The translations under genes were made by a program, and so were the position numbers. The notes below the pieces were generated by a model, which was given only the letters and a program-made list of their open reading frames with translations, searched no databases and was not told the DNA's origin. A stretch of 39,417 bases of DNA from Streptococcus suis (GTDB taxonomy: Bacteria; Bacillota; Bacilli; Lactobacillales; Streptococcaceae), in contig NZ_POJH01000015.1 in the NCBI RefSeq assembly GCF_002960625.1, positions 1 through 39,417 on the forward strand, written 5' to 3'. This document shows positions 7,934-15,650 of this stretch, piece after piece. The first letter of the stretch is position 1; every line of letters begins with the position of its first letter.

Positions 7934-8827
7934 ATGCAATGGTGGCAAATATTACTTCTAACGCTCTACTCTGCTTATCAGATCTGTGATGAGTTGACAA
8001 TTGTATCGTCAGCTGGTTCACCAGTCTTTGCAGGGTTCATCTCTGGTTTGATCATGGGTGACATGGCAACTGGTTTGACTATTGGAGCGTCACTTCAATT
8101 GATGGTACTTGGTGTCGGTACGTTCGGTGGTGCATCACGTATCGACGCAACTTCTGGTGCGGTTCTTGCAACAGCTTTCTCAGTATCACAAGGTATTGAC
8201 CCAGAATTGGCCGTATCTACTATCGCAGTACCTGTAGCAGCACTTCTTGTTTATACAGATATTGCAGGTCGTTTCTCTACTACATACTTCGCACACCGTG
8301 TAGATGCTGCTGTTGAAAAATTTGACTATGCAGCAATCGAACGCAACTACCTACTTGGTGCTATTCCATGGGCTGCATCTCGTGCACTTCCTGTGTTCCT
8401 AGCGCTTGCATTTGGTGGTGAGTTCGTAGAATTGATGGTTACAAAAATCCAAGAATATCAATGGATTGCAGATGGTTTGACTCTTGCAGCTCGTATGCTT
8501 CCAGGTCTTGGTTTTGCAATCTTGCTCCACTACCTTCCATTGAAACGCAACCTTCACTACTTGGCAGTTGGTTTTGCCCTTACAGCTATGTTGACTGTTC
8601 TTTACGGTAACGTTTCAGCTTTGGGTGGTGCTGTTGCTGGTATCGTTGGCACTCTTCCTGAAGATGCAGGTATCGCTTTTGTGAACAACTTCAAAGGCTT
8701 GTCAATGATCGGTATCGCTATTGTGGGTGCTTTCCTTTCAGTGCTTCACTTCAAAAATAGCCAAAAAGTAGCAGTGGTTGCTCCATCAGTTTCAGAAAGT
8801 GGGGAAATTGAAGATGACGAAATCTAA
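7934..8827 (+). CDS. PTS system mannose-family IIC component
   Basis: Membrane subunit forming part of the sugar channel, 297 residues, beginning MQWWQILLLTLYSAYQICDE. Several hydrophobic helices are visible, including FAGFISGLIMGDMATGLTIG and the AVAGIVG region. It has an AAAAGGAGG RBS. The tail (EIEDDEI) overlaps the first codons of IID by 14 bp, suggesting translational coupling. It belongs to the AgaW/GadW-like branch associated with amino sugars and galacto-N-biose-type substrates; exact substrate is inferred from the bgaC neighbour. Confidence 0.94.
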   Translation: MQWWQILLLTLYSAYQICDELTIVSSAGSPVFAGFISGLIMGDMATGLTIGASLQLMVLGVGTFGGASRIDATSGAVLATAFSVSQGIDPELAVSTIAVPVAALLVYTDIAGRFSTTYFAHRVDAAVEKFDYAAIERNYLLGAIPWAASRALPVFLALAFGGEFVELMVTKIQEYQWIADGLTLAARMLPGLGFAILLHYLPLKRNLHYLAVGFALTAMLTVLYGNVSALGGAVAGIVGTLPEDAGIAFVNNFKGLSMIGIAIVGAFLSVLHFKNSQKVAVVAPSVSESGEIEDDEI

Positions 8828-9629
8828 TTACAAACTAACAAAAGAAGATTTTAATCAAATCAACAAACGTAGCTTGTTCACTTATCAGTTAGGCTGGAAC
8901 TATGAGCGGATGCAGGGTTCTGGTTACCTCTACATGATTTTGCCACAGCTTCGTAAAATGTATGGAGATGGTACTCCTGAATTGAAGGAAATGATGAAAT
9001 TGCATACTCAATTCTTCAACACTTCTCCATTCTTCCATACCATCATTACTGGTATTGACTTGGCGCTTGAAGAAAGCGACGGTGTAGCTTCTAAGGATGC
9101 AGTTAACGGTATTAAGACAGCCTTGATGGGACCATTTGCTCCAATCGGTGACTCTATCTTTGGTTCCCTTGTACCAGCTATCATGGGTACTGTAGCAGCG
9201 ACTATGGCTAAAGAAGGAACTCCAGCAGGTATATTCCTTTGGGTAGCTGTAGCAGTAGCTTATGACATCTTCCGTTGGAAACAGTTGGAAATTGCCTATA
9301 AAGAAGGTACTAAACTCATCACAACTATGCGTGATAAGTTGACAGCTCTTGTAGATGCTGCTTCTGTAATGGGTGTCTTCATGATGGGTGCCTTGATTGC
9401 AACTATGATTAACTTTGAAGTATCATGGGCTCCAAGTGTTGGTGAAAAAGTGATTGATGTACAAGACTTGCTCAACACTATCTTCCCTCGTTTGGTACCA
9501 GCTATCTTCACAGGCTTTGTCTTCTGGTTGCTAGGACGCAAAGGTATGACTTCTACTAAGGCTATCTTGATTATCATCGTTCTTGCAGTAACGCTTTCAG
9601 CAATCGGTAAGTTTGTCTTTGGCATGTAA
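8814..9629 (+). CDS. PTS system mannose-family IID component
   Basis: Second membrane subunit, 271 residues. The IID signature is clear: QLGWNYERMQGSGYLYMILP, then FFNTSPFFHTIITG, GIKTALMGPFAPIGDSIFGS, and C-terminal hydrophobic helices. I chose ATG 8814 (MTKSNYKLTKEDFNQ), which overlaps the IIC stop, because the family begins here; the earlier ATG at 8778 lies inside IIC and lacks an RBS. Only a weak GGGGA precedes 8814, consistent with coupling to IIC translation. Confidence 0.94.
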   Translation: MTKSNYKLTKEDFNQINKRSLFTYQLGWNYERMQGSGYLYMILPQLRKMYGDGTPELKEMMKLHTQFFNTSPFFHTIITGIDLALEESDGVASKDAVNGIKTALMGPFAPIGDSIFGSLVPAIMGTVAATMAKEGTPAGIFLWVAVAVAYDIFRWKQLEIAYKEGTKLITTMRDKLTALVDAASVMGVFMMGALIATMINFEVSWAPSVGEKVIDVQDLLNTIFPRLVPAIFTGFVFWLLGRKGMTSTKAILIIIVLAVTLSAIGKFVFGM

Positions 9630-9633
9630 GCGT

Positions 9634-10035
9634 ATGGGTAAGAGTTTAATTTTAGTAAGTCATGGGATTTTCTGTGAAGAGTTGAAGAAATCTACTGAGA
9701 TGATTATGGGTCCTCAGGAGGATATCTATACAGTAGCTCTTTTACCAGAAGAAGGTCCAGAAGACTTCCAGAAGAAATTTGAAGAAACAGTTGCTAATTT
9801 AGATGACTTTGTTGTATTCGCTGACTTGTTGGGCGGAACACCAGCCAATGTTGTTTCCCGTAAATTGATTGACGGTGGGCAGTTTGACCTCTATGCAGGT
9901 ATGAACATGCCTATGGTGATTGGTTTCTTGAACGGCGTCCTACTAGGTGAAGCAGTTGACTATGTGGAATTTGGTACAAACAACCTCGTCCACGTCAACA
10001 GCCTACTAACAAGCGATGAGGATGATGAGGAGTAA
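9634..10035 (+). CDS. PTS system mannose-family IIA component
   Basis: Cytoplasmic IIA, 133 residues, that receives phosphate from HPr. It starts MGKSLILVSHGIF with the phosphorylated histidine at H10, followed by the FADLLGGTPANVV segment of the fold. The start is ATG 9634, 4 bp after the IID stop and with almost no Shine-Dalgarno; an upstream ATG at 9613 lies within IID. The C-terminus is acidic (SDEDDEE). In pneumococcus agaS follows; here galM comes next. Confidence 0.93.
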   Translation: MGKSLILVSHGIFCEELKKSTEMIMGPQEDIYTVALLPEEGPEDFQKKFEETVANLDDFVVFADLLGGTPANVVSRKLIDGGQFDLYAGMNMPMVIGFLNGVLLGEAVDYVEFGTNNLVHVNSLLTSDEDDEE

Positions 10036-10057
10036 ACTAGTTCGGTGGACTAGTTTA
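10033..10057 (+). other. Perfect hairpin at the IIA stop codon
   Basis: TAAACTAGT (10033-10041), 7-nt loop, ACTAGTTTA (10049-10057). The stop codon of IIA is inside the 5' arm. No T run follows, so it is not a standard terminator. It may stabilise the upstream mRNA 3' end or mark a processing site. Confidence 0.5.
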
Positions 10058-10142
10058 GCCCGAGCTTAGAAATAAGAGAGTGAGGGTTATTCTAAAGTAT
10101 TATGGCAAGTTAATACTAGCTTTAAATAGGCTTTAAGTATCC

Positions 10143-10173
10143 TGAGGGGAAGCAAGTTGATTGTCTCCCCTCA
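10143..10173 (+). other. Hairpin 22 bp before galM
   Basis: TGAGGGGA (10143-10150), 15-nt loop, TCCCCTCA (10166-10173). The tail ATTTGATGTTG is too poor in T for a strong terminator. It could partly terminate PTS transcripts or protect the galM message. The 10058-10142 stretch between the two hairpins shows no gene. Confidence 0.45.
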
Positions 10174-10195
10174 TTTGATGTTGTGAGGAAAAGCA

Positions 10196-11197
10196 ATGAT
10201 TGACGTAAAAGATTTTGGTAAAAAAGCGAAGCTCTATTGCTTAAAAAATAAAAATGGTATGCAGGTTAGTCTGACAGATTTTGGTGCCAGAGTGGTAGAA
10301 GTGCTCTTGCCGGTAGAAGAAAATGGCGGTCTACGGAATGTCAGTTTGGCTGCTGGGTCGGATGATGATTACCGTAAGACAGACTTGTACCCTGGTTCAA
10401 GCATTGTCCCAGTAGCGGGGCGTATTTCAGGTGCTCAGGCTGAGATAAAAGGAACCAGTTATCAGTTCACAGAAAATGAGCCAGGTCGTACCTTGCATGG
10501 TGGGATTGACACGGCAAATGAACAGTACTGGGATGTTGCTCTAGATCATGAAAAAAATCAAGTTACCTTTGGGATTGTCCTAAAAGATGGTTTCAATGGT
10601 TTTCCTGGAAATGTGAGGGTTGAGGCTATTTATGGTCTCACAGACCAGAACGAGTTGACGGTGGATTATCGAGCGGTGTCTAGCAAAGACACGATTTTCA
10701 ATCCGACCAATCACATCTATTTCAACTTAACTGGGGATTTTCAGCAGTCAGTAGCAGACCATGAAATTCGGATTGCGGCCAATCGCTATGCTCCGCTTGG
10801 TGAGGATAATCTGCCAACCGGTGTCTTAGAGGATGTAACGGGAACACCGTTTGACTTTAGGGAGAGAGCAAGATTTGCCCAGGGATTTGACAGCCAGCAC
10901 CCTCAGAATGTCCTTGTGAAAGGTTTCGACCATCCATGGCATTTGGAGCAGGTAGAGGTTCCGGTTGAAGTTAGTAGCCCAGATGGGAAAATAAGTCTGC
11001 GCGTGCGAACCAATCAGGCATCAGTTGTCATCTACACCTACAATTATCCTGTTGAAGCTTTGGCTGCCTACCATGGTGCCTTTAGCTTGGAATGCCAGGC
11101 TCTGCCAAATGCTTGCAACCTAGATGGCTTTGGCTCCATTTTGCTAGAAAAAGATGAGGAATTCTTGTCCCAGACTGTTTATAGATTTTCATGGTAA
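10196..11197 (+). CDS. galM: Aldose 1-epimerase (galactose mutarotase)
   Basis: A 333-residue enzyme interconverting alpha and beta anomers of galactose or glucose, feeding galactose released by BgaC into the Leloir pathway. Active-site residues are present: H101 in RTLHGG, H173 in NPTNHIYFNLTG (proton donor) and E299 in SLECQALPNACN (base). The beta-sandwich pattern and length are normal. RBS GAGGAAA precedes ATG 10196. It is separated from the PTS genes by 160 bp with two hairpins where pneumococcus has agaS. Confidence 0.94.
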   Translation: MIDVKDFGKKAKLYCLKNKNGMQVSLTDFGARVVEVLLPVEENGGLRNVSLAAGSDDDYRKTDLYPGSSIVPVAGRISGAQAEIKGTSYQFTENEPGRTLHGGIDTANEQYWDVALDHEKNQVTFGIVLKDGFNGFPGNVRVEAIYGLTDQNELTVDYRAVSSKDTIFNPTNHIYFNLTGDFQQSVADHEIRIAANRYAPLGEDNLPTGVLEDVTGTPFDFRERARFAQGFDSQHPQNVLVKGFDHPWHLEQVEVPVEVSSPDGKISLRVRTNQASVVIYTYNYPVEALAAYHGAFSLECQALPNACNLDGFGSILLEKDEEFLSQTVYRFSW

Positions 11198-11202
11198 GAA
11201 TG

Positions 11203-11236
11203 AGAAGCTCTAACTGTGTTGCAGTTAGGCTTTTCT
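11203..11236 (+). terminator. Terminator after galM
   Basis: CTAACTG (11210-11216), loop, CAGTTAG (11222-11228), extended by GAAGC pairing with GCTTTTC, then T-rich sequence. It ends the carbohydrate operon. Confidence 0.75.
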
Positions 11237-11263
11237 TGTGTTTTCTAAAAAATATGGTATAAT
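11236..11263 (+). promoter_or_regulatory. Promoter of the DUF1912-HhH pair
   Basis: Extended -10 TGGTATAAT (11255-11263) with a possible -35 TTGTGT at 11236-11241. It is almost identical in sequence context to the DUF402 promoter. Confidence 0.65.
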
Positions 11264-11305
11264 AAACCGGTGTGTTTCAGACGAAGCAGACGAAAGAGGA
11301 CGATA

Positions 11306-11560
11306 ATGACAAAAGAACAAGAATTTTTACAGGAATTTGAAGCTTGGGTCAACACTCAGGTTATGGTAAATGAGATGGCTGTAGAAGAAAGCCGTCGTGT
11401 ATTGGAAGAGGATAAGGATGAGCGTGCGGCGGATGCCTACATCCGTTACGAAAGTAAGCTAGATGCTTATCGTTTTATCCAAGGGAAATTTGCTAACTAT
11501 CATGCTGGCAAGAGTTTCCATGATTTACCAGATGGCTTATTTGGCCAAAGACATTATTAA
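11306..11560 (+). CDS. DUF1912 family protein
   Basis: An 84-residue acidic protein, MTKEQEFLQEFEAWVNTQV to the end LPDGLFGQRHY, that matches the streptococcus-restricted DUF1912 family. The sequence is mostly predicted helix with many Glu/Asp (EESRRVLEEDKDERAADAY). No function is known. The start is ATG 11306 with an AGAGGA RBS; an in-frame GTG at 11270 lies only 6 bp after the -10. It is followed 16 bp later by a helix-hairpin-helix protein, probably in the same transcript. Confidence 0.82.
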   Translation: MTKEQEFLQEFEAWVNTQVMVNEMAVEESRRVLEEDKDERAADAYIRYESKLDAYRFIQGKFANYHAGKSFHDLPDGLFGQRHY

Positions 11561-11576
11561 AGAGAGGATAGAAATC

Positions 11577-11963
11577 TTGGCAAAGAAAAAAATCAATCGT
11601 AAAAAACAATTAAAAAAACAGTTGGCAGACTTGAAACGTGCAGGGCGTGTGGGGGTTGCTACAGCGCGTGAGGCTGTGGAAACTGTAGTTGAAAAGGCTG
11701 AAGCTGCAGTAGAGCATGCTGTGGAACAAGTGAATGAAGTTGTAGCAGAGGTGACTTCATCAGCGACTTCATTGGAAGACTTTTTGGCACTTCCTGACTT
11801 GGAAGGCATTGCGGCAGCACGTTTGGAAACCTTCTACCAAGCAGGTATTCAATCTGTGGCTGATTTTGCAAACCATACAGAAAAAGAGCTCTTGGCTCTT
11901 AAAGGCATCGGTCCTGCAACTATCAAGCAGTTGAAAGAAAAAGGGATTGAGTTGAGCGCTTAA
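11577..11963 (+). CDS. Small helix-hairpin-helix protein
   Basis: A 128-residue protein. I propose TTG 11577 as start (MAKKKINRKKQLKKQL), preceded by AGAGAGGA, because its first residues then match the neighbouring paralogue (MAKKKNRKK). Layout: a very basic N-terminus, an Ala/Val/Glu-rich predicted coiled coil (about 25-65, VATAREAVETVVEKAEAAVE), then a C-terminal helix-hairpin-helix (ELLALKGIGPATIKQL). HhH motifs bind DNA without sequence specificity. Function unknown; it may act with the DUF1912 protein. An upstream in-frame ATG at 11463 lies deep inside DUF1912 and is unlikely. Confidence 0.7.
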   Translation: MAKKKINRKKQLKKQLADLKRAGRVGVATAREAVETVVEKAEAAVEHAVEQVNEVVAEVTSSATSLEDFLALPDLEGIAAARLETFYQAGIQSVADFANHTEKELLALKGIGPATIKQLKEKGIELSA

Positions 11964-11972
11964 TATAACAGA

Positions 11973-11998
11973 AACCAACGGAAATGAGTTGGTTTTTT
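11973..11998 (+). terminator. Terminator after the small HhH gene
   Basis: AACCAAC (11973-11979), 8-nt loop, GTTGGTT (11988-11994) and a T run to 11998. The 3' arm also serves as the -35 of the next promoter. Confidence 0.75.
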
Positions 11999-12017
11999 CT
12001 TTTTCTCTTGCTATAAT
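11989..12017 (+). promoter_or_regulatory. Promoter of the larger HhH gene
   Basis: -35 TTGGTT (11989-11994), 17-bp spacer, extended -10 TGC-TATAAT (12009-12017). The -35 overlaps the preceding terminator stem. Confidence 0.65.
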
Positions 12018-12046
12018 AGAATTAGAATATTCAAGGAGAAAATCTA

Positions 12047-13075
12047 ATGGCAAAGAAGAAAAATCGGAAGAAAGTTGTTTCTATTCATTCGAAGAAAAAA
12101 CTTACTGGACAAGAAATGAATGGTTTATCAACAGATCAACTCTTTTGGGAGGTTGTTTACAGGAAGTATCCACATGAAATCAAGAGTGGTCTTAGAGAGA
12201 TTTTGAAGTTGAATCCAGAGCATCTAGGTGCTCGATTTGAATTGTACAAGTTTGAATACCCTGAATGGGGATATGAAAATCTCGAAGATATCAATTTATT
12301 TGCGGCAGAGGCTATTGAATTGTGGCTCGAGGAAGGTTGCCCAGCCTGGAATAAGGAAGAACCAAGTTACAGTTTAGGAATCGTTTTAAATATCTTATAT
12401 TTTTATTTTGAAAAAGGTCTGTACGGATTAGCCAATGATTTGTGCGATATTATTATAAGTCATCCCCAAGAAGCCTATCATCGCGACTTTATTTTTATAT
12501 TATTGAGCGTTAAAAATCAGGTTTTTGACTTTGAATATCTACAGAACCAGTTTGAAAATGAATTAAAGAATGCAACAGTTCAAGATGCGACCGCTATACA
12601 TTTTTTAATAGCTTCTATGGTTAGGGGCGAATTTGCTGTGGCTAAGTCAGTCTTGCGACTAATTCTTGAACGCTATCCTGAATATTCATGGATCTTTCAA
12701 ATTGGTCATTGGCCGACGGTGGCTTTCGAAGAAAATGGTCTATTTGTTATTAGTGAATCAGATACCATGTTTAACTCGCTGGTATTTATGCAGGATTTCC
12801 TGGACCGTAGACGGGATTTGGTTAAAAGAGTCAATCAAATGACCAGGGAAATTGAGGAAAATCGTGAGGGAACGATTCAACATTTCTATAAGTTCTACCA
12901 ACTGCCAGAGCTTGTGCATTTGCAGGAAAAACGAGTTCGAATTTTTTACGAAAATGGTATTCATAAGTTAGAAGATTTTAAAAAATGGACTGAAAAAGAA
13001 TTACTAGCTTTAGATGGCATTGGAAAAACTAGTGTCGAACACTTAAAAGCTCAAGGAATTCAATTCAAATCTTAG
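12047..13075 (+). CDS. Helix-hairpin-helix protein with helical repeat-like core
   Basis: A 342-residue protein. The basic start MAKKKNRKKVVSIHSKKK and the C-terminal segment (about 285-342, including TEKELLALDGIGKTSVEHLK) closely match the upstream 128-residue protein (TEKELLALKGIGPATIKQLK). Between them lies about 230 residues of mostly helical, acidic sequence resembling tetratricopeptide-like repeats (FWEVVYRKYPHEIKSGLREI, AKSVLRLILERYPEYSWIF). No catalytic motif is visible. RBS AAGGAGA precedes the ATG and it has its own promoter. I do not recognise a characterised homologue; DNA binding through the HhH tail is inferred. Confidence 0.75.
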   Translation: MAKKKNRKKVVSIHSKKKLTGQEMNGLSTDQLFWEVVYRKYPHEIKSGLREILKLNPEHLGARFELYKFEYPEWGYENLEDINLFAAEAIELWLEEGCPAWNKEEPSYSLGIVLNILYFYFEKGLYGLANDLCDIIISHPQEAYHRDFIFILLSVKNQVFDFEYLQNQFENELKNATVQDATAIHFLIASMVRGEFAVAKSVLRLILERYPEYSWIFQIGHWPTVAFEENGLFVISESDTMFNSLVFMQDFLDRRRDLVKRVNQMTREIEENREGTIQHFYKFYQLPELVHLQEKRVRIFYENGIHKLEDFKKWTEKELLALDGIGKTSVEHLKAQGIQFKS

Positions 13076-13086
13076 ACTTATTTTTC

Positions 13087-13115
13087 TTGCTTACAGTTCA
13101 TAATTCTGTTACAAT
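13087..13115 (+). promoter_or_regulatory. Promoter of the T-box-valS operon
   Basis: -35 TTGCTT (13087-13092), 17-bp spacer, -10 TACAAT (13110-13115). Confidence 0.65.
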
Positions 13116-13119
13116 AAAG

Positions 13120-13304
13120 CTATTCAGAGGTGTTTTGAGCCCCATTTGTCACAGGAAGCGGTGGTACTGAGAAATCCGCACAAATGTCAAAACTGGTTGC
13201 TGATGATGTGAATCGAATAAGCAAAGTGCAGATAATGTATCTGAACAAGGGTGGTACCGCGGAATAACTTCGTCCCTGTCTAGCAAGTCTAGGCAGGGAT
13301 TTTC
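13120..13304 (+). promoter_or_regulatory. T-box leader (tRNA-sensing riboswitch), valine type likely
   Basis: The T-box core AGGGTGGTACCGCG is at 13248-13261. The UGGN base (T13255) fits a discriminator A, as in tRNA-Val. Stem III is CAGAT/ATCTG (13229-13233/13239-13243). The terminator is CCCTGTCTAG/CTAGGCAGGG (13274-13283/13289-13298) plus T run, and its 5' arm can pair with AGGG of the antiterminator. Upstream, GTTTTGA/TCAAAAC (13132-13138/13187-13193) and CATTTGT/ACAAATG (13143-13149/13180-13186) form a compact stem. I could not assign the specifier codon with confidence; GTT and GTC triplets are present. Valine specificity is inferred from valS downstream. Confidence 0.88.
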
Positions 13305-13321
13305 ATTTGGAAAGGAGAAAT

Positions 13322-13711
13322 ATGCTACATCATATTGAAATTTATGTTTCAAACTTGGAAACTTCGCGTGCATTTTACGACTTTCTCCTGACCAAGCTGG
13401 GCTACTCGCTCTATCAGGAGTGGGATAAAGGGCTGTCTTATAAAAAAGCAGAGCAGTACCTGGTCTTTGTCCAAACGCCAGAGGACTTCCTAGAGGTAGG
13501 CTATCACCGTTGCCGAACCGGTCTCAATCATCTAGCCTTTCATGCGGGAACACCTGATGATGTTGACCAATGGCGGAAGGAATTTTTGACCAGACGAGTC
13601 AAACTTCTCTACGACGACCGCTATCCCCACGCAGGAGGACCAGACCACTATGCCCTTTATTTGGAAGATCCAGATGGGATAAAGATAGAGTTGGTGGGGG
13701 AGGGAGTATGA
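13322..13711 (+). CDS. VOC (glyoxalase/bleomycin resistance-type) family protein
   Basis: A 129-residue vicinal-oxygen-chelate protein: two beta-alpha-beta-beta-beta units, start MLHHIEIYVSNLETSRAFYD, with RTGLNHLAFHAG and ALYLEDPDGIKIELVGEG in the second half. H4/H5, the NHLAFH histidines and the final Glu are possible metal ligands. Members include glyoxalases and antibiotic-binding proteins; the substrate cannot be told here. ATG 13322 has AAAGGAG upstream. First gene after the T-box and overlaps the next gene by ATGA. Confidence 0.85.
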   Translation: MLHHIEIYVSNLETSRAFYDFLLTKLGYSLYQEWDKGLSYKKAEQYLVFVQTPEDFLEVGYHRCRTGLNHLAFHAGTPDDVDQWRKEFLTRRVKLLYDDRYPHAGGPDHYALYLEDPDGIKIELVGEGV

Positions 13712-14283
13712 ATCTAATTATTATTGGAGCACAAGCTTCTGGCAAGATGACCGTTGGGCAGGAAGTTGCGAAATTGACAGGGATGACCCTCTTTCATAAT
13801 CACGATTCGATTGATTTTAGCCTGCGTTTTATTCCTGAATTTTCTGAGGATATGTTTGACCTCAATACACGTATTACATTTGCTGTTTACGATGTGTTTG
13901 CTAGGTCAGGCCGCCCACTAATCGGAACTGCCTTGATTAATTTTAAAAATCTCATAGAGGTTCAATTCCTTACAACTGTTCAGAGGATTTTTCATCATCA
14001 TGGTCAGGAAATTTTATTTGTTGAGTTGGAAACTGCTTTGGAAGAACGGCTGCGGCGTAATCGGACAGAAAATCGACTTACCCATAAACCTTTGAAACGA
14101 CACATTGCAGTTTCAGAGGCTGAGATTCTCTCTACAACTGATACATGTCAATATACCTCATTAGGCATTCCAGAGGGCATTCAGCATTATCTCAAAATTA
14201 ATAATACTCATCTTTCTGCCAATGACGTAGCTCAACTAATTATCCAAAAAATGGAGGAACTTGAGCAAGAACAAACGAAATAG
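13708..14283 (+). CDS. P-loop kinase-like protein
   Basis: A 191-residue nucleotide-binding protein that begins MNLIIIGAQASGKMTVGQEV with a Walker A loop (G7-T15). The pattern resembles the shikimate kinase/AAA_18 group of small P-loop kinases. The rest includes FVELETALEERLRRNRTENR, which could be the lid with its arginines. The start ATG overlaps the VOC stop (ATGA) and follows a purine-rich RBS (GGGGGAGGGAG). Substrate unknown. It probably belongs to the T-box operon with the VOC gene and valS. Confidence 0.75.
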   Translation: MNLIIIGAQASGKMTVGQEVAKLTGMTLFHNHDSIDFSLRFIPEFSEDMFDLNTRITFAVYDVFARSGRPLIGTALINFKNLIEVQFLTTVQRIFHHHGQEILFVELETALEERLRRNRTENRLTHKPLKRHIAVSEAEILSTTDTCQYTSLGIPEGIQHYLKINNTHLSANDVAQLIIQKMEELEQEQTK

Positions 14284-14306
14284 CCAGCCCAAAGGACTGA
14301 CTATTT
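14278..14306 (+). terminator. Hairpin after the kinase-like gene
   Basis: AAATAG-C-CAG (14278-14287) pairs with CTG-A-CTATTT (14297-14306). No long T run follows, so termination would be partial and valS could still be transcribed through it. Confidence 0.4.
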
Positions 14307-14395
14307 CTAGGAGATTATATGAAAAAGAATTGGGCTATTTCTAGCTTGAGGATAGTATAAACCAATTTTCTTAAAGAATACTAAAGGAATAAGTG

Positions 14396-15634
14396 ATGAC
14401 TGAATTTTGGATAGCAGTAGCTACTTTAATAGGAACCATTCTGATTTTTATTCAAAATCAAAAAGTAACTAATAGTAATTATCTGAAAGATGATTCACAA
14501 AATAGGAGGCAACAATTACAGGAGATAGTATTGGCTTTATATAAATATAAAGGCGAGTTGCGAGGTGTAAGAGATAAAAAAACATTACAACACCTCTTGA
14601 ACAGGTTAAAACTATTTTTAAATCCAAATGGAAAAAGAGTACGTTTTAGAGGGGATTATAAATACTCTGTTGATGGTCATATTTGGAGAGTAATTTATCA
14701 ATTAGAAAAAATAGATTTAAATACTTATTTAGAAAAACTTATAGATTACTTAGAAATTCTAATAAAATTTGAGTGGGAAAAAGATAAAAATAGAATGAGA
14801 TATAATATTTTTCAAACTTTTGTCTTATTTTCGATATTAGTAGAAGTGGTTTTATTGATACTATGGATTATTCAACCTACCTATTTTACATTGTCTGAAA
14901 ACGCGGCTATAACATCTCCTGAATTTCTAATTATTTTATCTCTAATATCATTTTTTATTTATTACTTATACATACGTCAGAAATTTTTCACCCTAATTTC
15001 AAATGATTTTCTTTCAATAATATTCCTAATCTGTCTTTTTTTACCTTACTGGTCTTTGTTATATAGATACAATGATACCTTGGTGATAGTGTTAAAAAAA
15101 ATATCAATACTTTCTGATGTAATTGAAGATAAATTAACTTGGATATTATTTTGTGCAGCGTTTTTCTTTGAAATTATTTTTCTATTGTTGAGTATAGATA
15201 ATGAGCTGTTAGACTATTATAAAAACATAAACAATGTAGATTGTATTAATATAAAAAAGCAAGTTTCAAACATTTATGTTTTATTAGGCTTAAGACCTAG
15301 CTTAAAAAATAGTAATAGATATTTGGCTTATTTTTATAAAATAACTAAAACAACTAAAATAGATGAGCAATGTGAGTTTATAAGTGGAGATTTAAACGAT
15401 CTGATAGATAGTTTAGACAATGATTATAATTGGAAGAAATCTCCGTATAAGAGGGAAGTAAAATATTTGATAAAATATAGGAAAAAAAGAGAAATCTCTA
15501 TAGGATTAATATTTTCTAAAATAATGGCATTTCGGCAATATAAGGATTATGTAAAAGCTACTATATCTTATTTGTTGCGACCTTTCAAAAAGATACATAT
15601 AAAGATTATTGAATTTTGGGAAATGATAAAATAG
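14396..15634 (+). CDS. AT-rich membrane protein of unknown function
   Basis: A 412-residue protein I do not recognise. One helix at the very N-terminus (3-19), a cytoplasmic-looking charged segment (20-138; note [14 protein letters not shown]), then four membrane helices (about 139-159, 176-195, 204-223, 246-266) and a long charged C-terminal half (267-412). ATG 14396 follows AAAGGA; a GTG sits one codon upstream. Base and codon use are far more A/T-biased than in the kinase-like gene before it and valS after it, which suggests acquisition. Placed between the T-box genes and valS with only 16 bp to valS. The architecture (N-terminal anchor plus 4 TM and soluble domains) recalls membrane effectors of defence systems, but this is only an analogy. 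Confidence 0.7.
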   Translation: MTEFWIAVATLIGTILIFIQNQKVTNSNYLKDDSQNRRQQLQEIVLALYKYKGELRGVRDKKTLQHLLNRLKLFLNPNGKRVRFRGDYKYSVDGHIWRVIYQLEKIDLNTYLEKLIDYLEILIKFEWEKDKNRMRYNIFQTFVLFSILVEVVLLILWIIQPTYFTLSENAAITSPEFLIILSLISFFIYYLYIRQKFFTLISNDFLSIIFLICLFLPYWSLLYRYNDTLVIVLKKISILSDVIEDKLTWILFCAAFFFEIIFLLLSIDNELLDYYKNINNVDCINIKKQVSNIYVLLGLRPSLKNSNRYLAYFYKITKTTKIDEQCEFISGDLNDLIDSLDNDYNWKKSPYKREVKYLIKYRKKREISIGLIFSKIMAFRQYKDYVKATISYLLRPFKKIHIKIIEFWEMIK

Positions 15635-15650
15635 AAAAGGAGAAAAATTA

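Noticed and set aside
10033..10057. Hairpin at the IIA stop as an intrinsic terminator
   Set aside because: The stem is perfect but is followed by GCCCGAGC, not T residues.
14320..14361. 14-codon gene MKKNWAISSLRIV
   Set aside because: Too short, weak RBS and no sign of conservation can be seen; probably chance.
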